Made by a program: the position numbers and the translations under genes
Notes under the pieces: model-generated
What the model saw: the letters and a program-made list of their open reading frames with translations, nothing else
The model's database searches: none
What the model was told of the DNA's origin: nothing
NCBI RefSeq assembly: GCF_006170445.1
Contig: NZ_VCNA01000001.1
Coordinates: 682,001-746,000 of the forward strand
From: Brevibacillus dissolubilis
GTDB taxonomy: Bacteria; Bacillota; Bacilli; Brevibacillales; Brevibacillaceae
DNA: 64,000 bases
Reading direction: 5' to 3'
In this document: piece by piece, positions 56,023 through 64,000 of the stretch
How the letters are laid out: the number at the start of each line of letters is the position of its first letter
Numbering within the stretch: position 1 is the stretch's first letter

Positions 56023-59000
56023 TCACACCCTCTTTCTTAATTCCATGGCCTGATCTGGCGTAATGTTGCCACTCTCCAGCTCGGTTAACAGCTGCTCGAA
56101 GAACCCGTCGTCCAACACTTCGTCTGGCGCAGGCTGGACTGGTACCGGAGTTGGTGCTGGTGCTGGTTGTTGTGTCGTATGTTTTTCCGGGTTGAGGAAA
56201 AATTCAATCCGTTGCTTCACTTCAGGATCATGGAAGGTCTCGCTGTGCATATAACGCTCCCGCTCGATGTACTGCGGCAGCTGGCTCAAGATGCGTCCCG
56301 CCAGTTCTTTTTTCAGAACCTTGAGCGAATGGAGCGGCTTGTCGGCAAGTCCGCGTGCGATGCGGAGCGCCTCGGCGAGTACGTCTTGCCCCGGACGGAA
56401 AATCACGGAGGCCCCACGGTTGTGCAGCTCGGTTCCGACGAAGGATTTCGCGGTCAGCATCATTTCAGTGGCGACGTTTCTGCCTAATTTTTCACTTAAA
56501 ATGAACGTTGCACCCATCCCCGGCGTAAATCCAAATTTCATAAACACGGCGGTATAGACGGATTCCTCGGACATGACAACGATATCGGAATAGAGGCCAA
56601 ACAGCAGCCCGCCGCCCGAAGCGTGGCCTTGGATCGCGGCGATGACTGGGATTTCGGTCTCCAGCAGTCCGCGGTACATGAACGGGAAGTCGGTGAAGTT
56701 GGCTTTTTTGTCAGCGATGTCGTGGAGGGTGTCTGGTGTGCCGCCCATGGAAAAGATTTTGTCGTAACCTGTGACAATGATCGCCTTGATGCCTGGCATG
56801 CGGCGGATCTGGTCAAACTTGGTCATCAGCCCGCGGACGATCTGGTCGGAGAACATGTTTTTGTTCACACGGTCCTGCATGCGGACGATGGCGATCTGGT
56901 TGTCGATGATCTCAAGCGTGACCTCGTCGCCATGGTACGGTTGGAATGGTTCGTCGAGCGCTGGGGTCAATGCTTGGATTTGGTTATTTGCTTGGGAGCT
57001 GGTTTGTGCATAGTCGCTGGTGCTGAACGTCTCTGGCACACTTCGATGTCCCTCTGCTCCGATTGCTGTCTGTGTTCCATATGTCACAGGCGCTGGAGCT
57101 CCACTCGCCACCTGCTGTCCGCTCGCTTTTCCGAGGTAGTTCTCCACCCAGTAGCGCTTCTTCGCAAATGGATAAGTCGGAAGCGTGATGATGCTCGCGT
57201 CCGTGCCTGCAAAAAGCGGCTTCCAGTCGATGGTGAGACCTGCAGCCCACAGCTCAGCAAGCTTGGTAAGCTGTTTGGCAGGCAGCAGTTGTTGAACCGT
57301 TGCTGGATCAAAGCTATCAAGATCGATACCGCCTTCCCGACGGACGCGGGTGTTGCCTGTATAGATGCCTGTTCCTCCCGCCGTCATCGTGCCTAGATCG
57401 TCGGTGAGGTAGCGGGTCAGTTGTTCTTTCAGCTGGTCGGCGTCAGCGAAAACGAACGCCACTCGCTCCTCCATCGCTTCACGGCCAGTATGGAGCGTGT
57501 AAGCGAGATCGGCGAGACGAGGTGCTGACGCTGGGTTTTGTGTTGCTTGGTTGAGGTATTGGATGAAGTCAAACGCGTATTCTTTTAACCGCTCTTCATT
57601 ACGTGCAGAGAGTGTGAATACCCATGGACCGCGCTGTTCCTGTACGGTCTGTGCACCAGAACCAGATGCAAAAACAGTGGTTGCGACAGGCTGCTGATAT
57701 TCCTCCACCACCAGATGCACGTTCACCCCACCTGCACCAAACGAGCTGATTCCTGCGCGGCGCGGTACTTGTGTCTGCACGCCATCTACGTAAACAACCG
57801 GCTGTTGCCACTCGGTCAGCTGTTGCTGTACATAGAACGGAGAATCCTCGAACTTGATGTTCGGGTTGAGTGTCGCCGAGTGCAGAGACGGTGCGATTTG
57901 ACGGTGCTTCATCTGAAGCAGCACCTTGGTCAAGGCCGCAATTCCCGCCGCTGATTCGAGGTGACCGATGTTGGATTTGACCGAGCCGATCGAGCAGAAT
58001 GACTTGTCGCTGGTGGTCTCCCCGAAGGCTTTGTTCAATCCGGCAATCTCAATCGGGTCGCCGAGCGAGGTGCCCGTGCCATGTGCCTCGATATAGCTGA
58101 TCGTGCGCGGGTCGACGCCTGCCTGCTTGAGCGCTTTGGAGATCGACCTGCCTTGCTGGGTCGGGTCCGGTACGGTGTAGCCGTTGGTTTTGCCGCCGTG
58201 GGTCATGGCCGATCCTTTGATCACGCCGTGGATACGGTCGCCGTCTGCAATCGCTTTGGACAGCGGCTTGAGCAGGACAGCCCCCACACCTTCACCCGGT
58301 ACATAGCCGTCTCCACCTTCGCCGAAGCTGCGGCAGCGTCCGTCCGTGGAGACGAATTTGCCTTGGGACAGCAGGATGTATTTGTTCGGATGAATCGACA
58401 GGTTGACCCCTCCCGCAACCGCGATGTCGCTCTCCCCTGTCCGCAGGCTTTGGCAAGCGAGATGGATCGCGGTAAAAGCGGACGAGCACATCGTATCCAC
58501 CGCGATGCTTGGGCCGTGCAGGTCGAGATAGTAGGAGACACGGTTGGCGACAGATGCAAAAGAGGAGCTGAGCGCGGTCACATTGCCCCTAAGCGATTCC
58601 TCTGCGCCGAACAGCTGGTAATGACCGTACATGACCCCGACGAACACACCGACTTCCTTCTGATTCAGGCGGTTTTTGGTATAGCCCGCATCTTCGATTG
58701 CCTGCCATGCCGTCTGCAGGAAAAGACGCTCCTGCGGGTCGATCCAAGCTGCTTCTTTTGGCGAAATATTAAAAAACAGCGGGTCGAACTTGTCCACATC
58801 GTCGATAAAGCCGCCCCATTTGGAGTAGGCTGAGCCGCTCGCATTTTTATCTGGATTGAAAAATTGGCGGTAATCCCAACGGTCTGACGGGATTTCGGTA
58901 ATGCAGTCACGCCCTGTTCGAAGATTGTTCCAGAACTCGTCGAGGTTGGATGCCATCGGGTAGCGTCCGCTGATGCCGATGATAGCGATGTCTTCGAGCT

Positions 59001-62000
59001 TGGAGGCTGCTTGGGTTGGCCCACTGTATGTTGTTCCTTGGGCAGTAGCTGCCACTTGGTCGGCCGATGCGGTCATCGGTTCTGTATGATGGGCAAAACG
59101 GCTGCGTCTCGGACGGGTTGAGAATGGTTCGGTTGCGAGAGTCTCTTCTTCGCGGTGAACAGGTTCCCCGATTCGGTCTGTCCGGTTAGGTTCTGACGCA
59201 GGCTGGACGTTCACGGTTGGCTGAGCGTTACGCGTGTTGGATGAATCTGCTGTTGCTCCCGCCTTTTTCACACCGAACATCTCTGCCAGCTTCTCCCCGT
59301 GCTTTTCGGTAAAATACTCGGTCAGCTCGCTTAGACTGCGGTATTCGAAGAACAGCGTCTTCGGCAATTCTCCAAAATGATTCTCCAGCTCACGGGTCAG
59401 CCCGATGATCATCACGGAGTCGATGCCGTACGATTCCAATGCTTCGTCGGCGTCGATGCGGGCGACTGGGATGCGGAGGATTTTGGACAGTGTTTCTTTG
59501 AGGAAATGGACGGTATGGCTGGTGACAGTCGCTAGGTCTTGTTCGGCAAGTTCGTTGCTGTCGGCTGATCCGTTGGTGGATGCGATGCCAGCAGATGTCG
59601 TACCAGCTGTGGACGCGGCTTGTGCATGGGTTGGGTTCGCAGACGCTGTAACTGAATCAGCTTGTTCCCCGACCGCCTCCTCAGCTCCCGCCACATGCAA
59701 GACCTTACGCAGTTTATGTGCCTCCCCTGTGAGTACCATCAGCTGGCTGACAGAGGAGCGTAATCCATGTTCAAATGCGGCCAAGCCCATCTCTGCGCTG
59801 AGCGGTACGAGACCCCATGCGTCTTGAAGCTGCTTTTGCGACTCGGCATCGATCTGCATCCCGCCGTCCTTCCACAGCGGCCAGTTGAGCGCTAATGTAC
59901 GTCCAGGGCGGCCCAGGCTGGTGCGGAGTGCGGCGTAATGATCCATGAAGCTGTTGCCGCTTGCGTAGTCGCATTGACCGACATTACCGATTACGCCTGC
60001 AAGTGAGGAGAACATGACGAAAAAGTCGAGCGGCATCTCCTGTGTCGCTTCATCCAGCCAGATCGTTCCCAGCACCTTAGGCGCGAGCACGGCCTCCATC
60101 TCTTCTTTTGTCTTCTTGATGATAAAGTTGTCGCGGATCACTCCTGCGCTGTGGATAATGCCGTGGAGTGTCTGATGACTGCTCTTGATCTGGGCCATCA
60201 GCTGCTCCACGTCCTCGCGCTTGGAGACATCGGAGCGGATGTATTGGACGAAGCTTCCACGGGCACGTAGCTGGGCGAGCTTGGCTTCTTTGTCCGGACT
60301 GAGTCGGGAGCGCCCGGTCAGGATCAGGTTGACCTTGGTCTGACTGCTGAGATATTCGGCAAAAAGAATGCCGAGGCCAGTCGAGCCACCTGTGATGAGG
60401 TAGACGCCGTTTTCTTTGACCGGGAGCGGTTGGAGTGCCGAAGTGCCAGCCCCGCCGATCTCTGCCGTGATTCTTACATAGCGATGGGCGCTGTCGTATC
60501 GGACAGCCGTCTCGTCCGCGCTCCATCCAGCCAGCTCAGCCAGCACGTTCTCCAGCAGGGTCGGGTCGCTGATGCTTGGCAGGCCGAGAGTCTTGTAGCA
60601 GAACTCTGGATTCTCCTGTTGGACCGTCTTGGCAAACCCATGGACGGCGGCATACAGCGGCTGGGTTGTTCCTTTTTCCTTGTAGGCATAGACCAGATGA
60701 ATCGGATGCTTCGGACGCTGCTCCATGATCGCGCGGGTCAGGTGGAACACGGAGAAAAGACCGTGGGTAAGCTGTGCTTGTAGCCCCTCTTCCGTCGCGG
60801 TGAAGCGGTCTTTGGACCACACGTGCAGGATGTGAGTCGGGAGCTTGCCTTGCTGTTTGAGTGCTTCGAGCAGACGCTGGTATTCGGCTGGTTCACTCGG
60901 ATTGATCGTATATTGTGCATCGCTGATCGCTTCATAGCCTGCCCCCGGCTGAACAAGAATCACTGTTCCTTTTGCCAGATGGGCTTGGATGGCCTGCGTC
61001 AGTTCGGAGGTTTGGCTGAGAAGGAGGACGCGTCCCAGAGTATGATCAACCGGGTGGAAAATCGGAGTATCGCGCTTCACCCATTCCTGTTGGAAATAAA
61101 GCGTCTCCACTGCGTGCCCAGTACGTGCGGTGCCAGAAGCTTGCGCTTGGTACGAGGCGCGAAGCACGAGACCTTGGAGTCGGATGAGCACGTTGCCTTC
61201 AAGGTCGGTGATCGTGACGTTGTACGTTTTATTGCCCGTTGTCTGGGCTGTGCCTGTTGCTTCGATGACATGGGCGTAGCATTGGCTGGTGAGTGTGTCG
61301 AGAATCTCCACCTGCCCGATGCCAAATGGCAAGTAGAAGCCTTGCCCATCAGCAAGCTCCGTACCGAGCAGTCCCGCGACGGTCTGTAGGGCACCGTCCA
61401 TCAAGGTTGGATGCAGGACGAACTCACGGAAGCTGTCTGCCACCTGTGCCGGAAGCTCCAAGAGTGCAATCGCCTCGGACTGACCTCTGTGCAGCACGGT
61501 GACTGGCTGGAAGGTGGAGCCATAGGCGAAGCCTGATTGTAGCAGGGACTTGTAAAAGGCTTCCTTGGTCAGATGCGCCGGACAGCGTGACAGGATCGCG
61601 TCGAGATTGAGCTTGGCCGGAAGAGTCGCAGAGCTGGCAGATTCACTCATGTTCATGTCAGCTCTTGCTTTGCTCGTTGCACGGATCAGACCTGTTGCAT
61701 GTAAAATGCGGCGGTTATCCGTACCTTCTGTGGTGATCTCGAACTCGACTTGCTCCCCTTCTGGATACAGGCTGATCAGGACGTCTTTGCCTGCTTCGTT
61801 CTCCCCGACCCTCACCGGACGCAGCCAGTTGATCTGTGTCAGCTGTTTGGCTTCGGTGGAGCGGGTCGCAAGCTTATACGCGGCACGGGCCATCTCGATG
61901 TAGACGACACCCGGCAGGATCACCTGTCCGCCGATTACATGGTCGCGCAGGTAGAAGTCTTCGCGGTTCAAGCGTTTGGTGAAGCATTGCTCGTCTAGCG

Positions 62001-64000
62001 TGGAGGCATTGGTATCGATCAGCGCGTGCAGCTTGGCGCTCGGTGCTGATGTGTGAACGGTGCTGCCTCGTTTGATTTCGTTAATCCAGTAGCGCTCACG
62101 CTCGAACGGATAGGTCGGAAGCGTGATGCGGGCTGGTGCCGGATGCCCGTTCAGGCTGTGCCAGTTGATCTGTGCACCGGAGACCCACAGCTCTGCCAGC
62201 TGGTTCAGCTCACGGTTGCGCAGGATCGTCTGCAGGAACTCTTCACCCGCCCGTCCGCGCAGGATGCGGTCGATTTTGTCTTTTTGCGTCTTGGTATTGC
62301 CTCGGTAGAGTCCAGATGTATTGTGTTTACCTTGGATGAACTGTTGCAGACGCTCGTGTAGCTCCTCGGTGGTCGTAGCGATGATGGCGAGTCGCTCCTC
62401 CATGGCATCGCGGCCTGTCTGCAGGGTGTAGGCGATGTCGGCGAGGTTGAGGGCGATGCTGTCGGCGTTTGTGGCAGGCTCCGTTTTTTGCTGGCTCTTC
62501 GCTTGGGAATCTGACTGAAGCTGGGTACCTGACTCGGTTCCGATGTCTGATACATGGACATGTTGCTCCAGCTCAGTGCGGTAGTTTTTCAGCAGCTGCT
62601 GTTCTAGCGCCTTGATCGAACCTGCTTCAAGCACGAAGCTTGGTTGCAGTCCGAGTCCCCATTTTTCATTCAGCAGGTTCACAAGCTTCGCAAAGCCCAC
62701 TGGCTCGAGTCCGTAGTTCTCAAACTCTTCGTTTGGATCGATATCGGCGGTATGGATGAGCAGGATCTCCGATACGTGCTGGAGCAGGTCGTGGCGGACT
62801 TTTTCGCTGATGGTGGTATCGATATTTCCCGTGACCGTTGCCGCTGGCGTTGCTTTTTGGCTGTCGAGATAGCGGATTAGCCGTTCGGCGTATGCTTTGA
62901 GACGGTCTTCGTTCTTCGCGGAGAGGACGATGAGCTGCGGTACCTTCGGCTGTGACCCTGCCTGGCGTACGGTGTCAGCCGATCCGGCCTGTGCTTCGTA
63001 CTCTTCGATGATGATATGTGCATTGGAACCTCCTGCACCAAAAGAACTGATGCCTGCGCGGCGCGGGTAACGGCGTTCGATGCCGTTTTCGATGATGACA
63101 GGTTGTTTCCACTCGGTCAGCTGGTGCTGCACATAAAACGGTGTATCTGCAAAATTAATATTGACGTTCAGCTCGTCAGAATGGAGTGATGGGACGAGCT
63201 GCTTGTGCTTGAGCTGGAGCAGGACTTTGGTCAGCTGGGCGATCCCTGCTGCTGACTCCAGATGGCCGATGTTGGACTTGACCGAACCGATGGAGCAGTA
63301 CTGCTTGTCACGGGTGTATGGGCCAAACGCGCGGGACAGACCGGATATCTCAATCGGGTCACCGAGCGAAGTGCCTGTGCCGTGTGCTTCAAGATAGCTG
63401 ATCGTGCGCGGGTCGATGCCTGCCTGACGGATGGTTTCGCCGATCACATCGCCTTGGGAGGTAGGGCTTGGGACGTAAAAGCCGCTGCTTTTGCCGCCGT
63501 GGTTGAGCGAGCTTCCTTTGACAACGGCGTAGATCTGGTCGCCGTCTGCGATCGCTTTGTGCAACGGCTTGAGCAGGATGGCCCCGACCCCTTCGCCCGG
63601 TACGTAGCCGTCTCCGCCTTCACCGAAGCTACGGCAGCGTCCGTCACTGGATGGGAATCGAAGAGAGGCGAGGAACTGGTATTTTTTCGGGTGCAGTGCG
63701 ATGTTGACACCGCCTGCGATGGCCATCTCGCTTTCGCCGCGACGGATGCTTTCACAGGCCAGATGGATCGCTGTGATGGATGAAGAACACATCGTATCGA
63801 GCGCCAGACTCGGGCCGTGCAGATTGAAAAAGTAAGAGACGCGGTTGGCGACCGCTGAGTAGATGGAGCTTGGCGCGACAATTTTGCCGTTGATTTCGGT
63901 TTCGAGCAGCTGGTATTGCCCCCACATGACGCCGACGAACACGCCGATGCGTCTTTTCTCGACGCTGGATTTGGTGTAGCCTGCGTCTTCGAATGCCTGG
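56023..64000 (-). CDS. Gene 1: trans-AT PKS, KS-pseudoACP-DH-KR-ACP-KS-ECH2 (runs off right edge)
   Basis: Partial: open from the window edge; the true start lies upstream. Residues below count from the first visible Met (63942), with about 19 more visible before it. KS (N-terminal third missing) to 320 (DTMCSSS, EAHGTGT, NIGHLES); pseudo-ACP 370-460 (YGLEPVGF, Pro for Ser); DH 630-930 (HVIGGQVILP, HPTLMDGALQ); KR 955-1400 (LITGGSTGLG, FSSLAGVIG, CDYASGN); ACP 1480-1550 (YGIDSVMI); KS 1647-2085 (DTMCSSA); post-KS linker; enoyl-CoA hydratase-like domain 2330-2585; docking tail 2610-2639. The ECH domain has MGGTPDTL, GHASGGGLLFGLYSD and a terminal MHSETFHDPEV, resembling decarboxylating ECH2 proteins such as PksI. 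The first module should make an olefin. The second needs the ACPs of gene 2. HMG-synthase, ECH1 and donor ACP are not in the window. Confidence 0.95.
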   Translation of the reverse strand, partial: QAFEDAGYTKSSVEKRRIGVFVGVMWGQYQLLETEINGKIVAPSSIYSAVANRVSYFFNLHGPSLALDTMCSSSITAIHLACESIRRGESEMAIAGGVNIALHPKKYQFLASLRFPSSDGRCRSFGEGGDGYVPGEGVGAILLKPLHKAIADGDQIYAVVKGSSLNHGGKSSGFYVPSPTSQGDVIGETIRQAGIDPRTISYLEAHGTGTSLGDPIEISGLSRAFGPYTRDKQYCSIGSVKSNIGHLESAAGIAQLTKVLLQLKHKQLVPSLHSDELNVNINFADTPFYVQHQLTEWKQPVIIENGIERRYPRRAGISSFGAGGSNAHIIIEEYEAQAGSADTVRQAGSQPKVPQLIVLSAKNEDRLKAYAERLIRYLDSQKATPAATVTGNIDTTISEKVRHDLLQHVSEILLIHTADIDPNEEFENYGLEPVGFAKLVNLLNEKWGLGLQPSFVLEAGSIKALEQQLLKNYRTELEQHVHVSDIGTESGTQLQSDSQAKSQQKTEPATNADSIALNLADIAYTLQTGRDAMEERLAIIATTTEELHERLQQFIQGKHNTSGLYRGNTKTQKDKIDRILRGRAGEEFLQTILRNRELNQLAELWVSGAQINWHSLNGHPAPARITLPTYPFERERYWINEIKRGSTVHTSAPSAKLHALIDTNASTLDEQCFTKRLNREDFYLRDHVIGGQVILPGVVYIEMARAAYKLATRSTEAKQLTQINWLRPVRVGENEAGKDVLISLYPEGEQVEFEITTEGTDNRRILHATGLIRATSKARADMNMSESASSATLPAKLNLDAILSRCPAHLTKEAFYKSLLQSGFAYGSTFQPVTVLHRGQSEAIALLELPAQVADSFREFVLHPTLMDGALQTVAGLLGTELADGQGFYLPFGIGQVEILDTLTSQCYAHVIEATGTAQTTGNKTYNVTITDLEGNVLIRLQGLVLRASYQAQASGTARTGHAVETLYFQQEWVKRDTPIFHPVDHTLGRVLLLSQTSELTQAIQAHLAKGTVILVQPGAGYEAISDAQYTINPSEPAEYQRLLEALKQQGKLPTHILHVWSKDRFTATEEGLQAQLTHGLFSVFHLTRAIMEQRPKHPIHLVYAYKEKGTTQPLYAAVHGFAKTVQQENPEFCYKTLGLPSISDPTLLENVLAELAGWSADETAVRYDSAHRYVRITAEIGGAGTSALQPLPVKENGVYLITGGSTGLGILFAEYLSSQTKVNLILTGRSRLSPDKEAKLAQLRARGSFVQYIRSDVSKREDVEQLMAQIKSSHQTLHGIIHSAGVIRDNFIIKKTKEEMEAVLAPKVLGTIWLDEATQEMPLDFFVMFSSLAGVIGNVGQCDYASGNSFMDHYAALRTSLGRPGRTLALNWPLWKDGGMQIDAESQKQLQDAWGLVPLSAEMGLAAFEHGLRSSVSQLMVLTGEAHKLRKVLHVAGAEEAVGEQADSVTASANPTHAQAASTAGTTSAGIASTNGSADSNELAEQDLATVTSHTVHFLKETLSKILRIPVARIDADEALESYGIDSVMIIGLTRELENHFGELPKTLFFEYRSLSELTEYFTEKHGEKLAEMFGVKKAGATADSSNTRNAQPTVNVQPASEPNRTDRIGEPVHREEETLATEPFSTRPRRSRFAHHTEPMTASADQVAATAQGTTYSGPTQAASKLEDIAIIGISGRYPMASNLDEFWNNLRTGRDCITEIPSDRWDYRQFFNPDKNASGSAYSKWGGFIDDVDKFDPLFFNISPKEAAWIDPQERLFLQTAWQAIEDAGYTKNRLNQKEVGVFVGVMYGHYQLFGAEESLRGNVTALSSSFASVANRVSYYLDLHGPSIAVDTMCSSAFTAIHLACQSLRTGESDIAVAGGVNLSIHPNKYILLSQGKFVSTDGRCRSFGEGGDGYVPGEGVGAVLLKPLSKAIADGDRIHGVIKGSAMTHGGKTNGYTVPDPTQQGRSISKALKQAGVDPRTISYIEAHGTGTSLGDPIEIAGLNKAFGETTSDKSFCSIGSVKSNIGHLESAAGIAALTKVLLQMKHRQIAPSLHSATLNPNIKFEDSPFYVQQQLTEWQQPVVYVDGVQTQVPRRAGISSFGAGGVNVHLVVEEYQQPVATTVFASGSGAQTVQEQRGPWVFTLSARNEERLKEYAFDFIQYLNQATQNPASAPRLADLAYTLHTGREAMEERVAFVFADADQLKEQLTRYLTDDLGTMTAGGTGIYTGNTRVRREGGIDLDSFDPATVQQLLPAKQLTKLAELWAAGLTIDWKPLFAGTDASIITLPTYPFAKKRYWVENYLGKASGQQVASGAPAPVTYGTQTAIGAEGHRSVPETFSTSDYAQTSSQANNQIQALTPALDEPFQPYHGDEVTLEIIDNQIAIVRMQDRVNKNMFSDQIVRGLMTKFDQIRRMPGIKAIIVTGYDKIFSMGGTPDTLHDIADKKANFTDFPFMYRGLLETEIPVIAAIQGHASGGGLLFGLYSDIVVMSEESVYTAVFMKFGFTPGMGATFILSEKLGRNVATEMMLTAKSFVGTELHNRGASVIFRPGQDVLAEALRIARGLADKPLHSLKVLKKELAGRILSQLPQYIERERYMHSETFHDPEVKQRIEFFLNPEKHTTQQPAPAPTPVPVQPAPDEVLDDGFFEQLLTELESGNITPDQAMELRKRV
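56190..56940 (-). other. In-line ECH2-like domain of gene 1
   Basis: Crotonase-fold domain of about 250 residues embedded after a KS. It has the ECH2-style FSMGGTPDTL loop, an oxyanion-hole region GHASGGGLLFGLYSD and a C-terminal MHSETFHDPEV. In beta-branching cassettes ECH2 decarboxylates the glutaconyl-type intermediate formed by HMG-synthase and ECH1. Those partners would have to be encoded outside the window. Confidence 0.8.
62565..62805 (-). other. Pseudo-ACP insert in gene 1 (Ser to Pro)
   Basis: ACP-like segment in the post-KS linker with helix II motif NYGLEPVGFAKL. Pro takes the place of the pantetheine-attachment Ser and Glu that of the preceding Asp. It sits between LSAKNEDRLKAYA and IAYTLQTGRDAMEERLA. 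Confidence 0.75.

Noticed and set aside
56190-56940. Separate enoyl-CoA hydratase gene
   Set aside because: The frame continues unbroken from the preceding KS and linker into the docking tail, so it is a domain of gene 1.

Overview
The window is the interior of one large trans-AT polyketide synthase / non-ribosomal peptide synthetase (PKS/NRPS) cluster. Every supportable gene lies on the minus strand, so biosynthesis reads from 64000 towards 1. Evidence for a Bacillota (Firmicutes) host: strong GGAGG-type ribosome sites, Bacillus-style trans-AT module architecture with short helical docking tails, and a Soj-like ParA. Base composition is moderate-GC, which would fit Brevibacillus, Paenibacillus or Tumebacillus relatives, but the genus cannot be fixed from this window. 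No acyltransferase, enoylreductase, methyltransferase or thioesterase domain is present, so malonyl loading must come from enzymes encoded elsewhere. Both window edges cut through genes.

Layout in order of transcription. Gene 1 (56023 to beyond 64000): KS, pseudo-ACP, DH, KR, ACP, KS, ECH2-like. Gene 2 (52635-56015): three tandem ACPs, then KS. Gene 3 (51859-52626): a Soj/ParA-type ATPase. Gene 4 (44789-51862): disordered tail, inactive DH, KR, ACP, KS, DH. Gene 5 (27672-44792, 5706 aa): KR, ACP, KS, pseudo-ACP, DH, KR, ACP, KS0, ACP, C, A, PCP, KS, inactive DH. Gene 6 (19023-27659): KR, ACP, KS, pseudo-ACP, KR, ACP, ACP, KS. Gene 7 (8947-19005): DH, ACP, ACP, KR, KS, DH, ACP, KS, DH. Gene 8 (4005-8963): KR, ACP, KS0, pseudo-ACP, ACP. 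After a 301-base AT-rich gap holding a hairpin terminator comes gene 9 (3703 to beyond 1): C, A, PCP and the first residues of a KS. Genes 1-8 overlap or are 7-17 bases apart and look like one operon.

The assembly line should build a partly unsaturated chain with one candidate beta-branch (KS-ECH2 followed by the ACP triplet), several hydroxyl or olefin units, and two amino acids. The second adenylation domain has a glycine-like pocket. Both PKS-to-NRPS junctions use the same device: a non-elongating KS (active-site His lost) plus an ACP, passing the chain to C-A-PCP. Most protein boundaries cut a module, and five of the seven PKS/NRPS protein-protein boundaries carry matching helical docking tails.

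The most unusual feature is gene 3. A ParA-family ATPase gene sits exactly where a module is cut between its KS (gene 2) and the rest of the module (gene 4). It overlaps the start codon of gene 4 by an ATGA. Gene 4 begins with a short basic peptide (containing RLGNNPLSWI) that looks like the ParA-activating N-terminus of ParB/Spo0J, followed by about 150 residues of charged low-complexity sequence. I infer that this may be a partition or positioning system for the synthase megacomplex. A second recurrent oddity is four degenerate ACP-like domains, each lacking the phosphopantetheine serine, all inserted at the same place in the post-KS linker.
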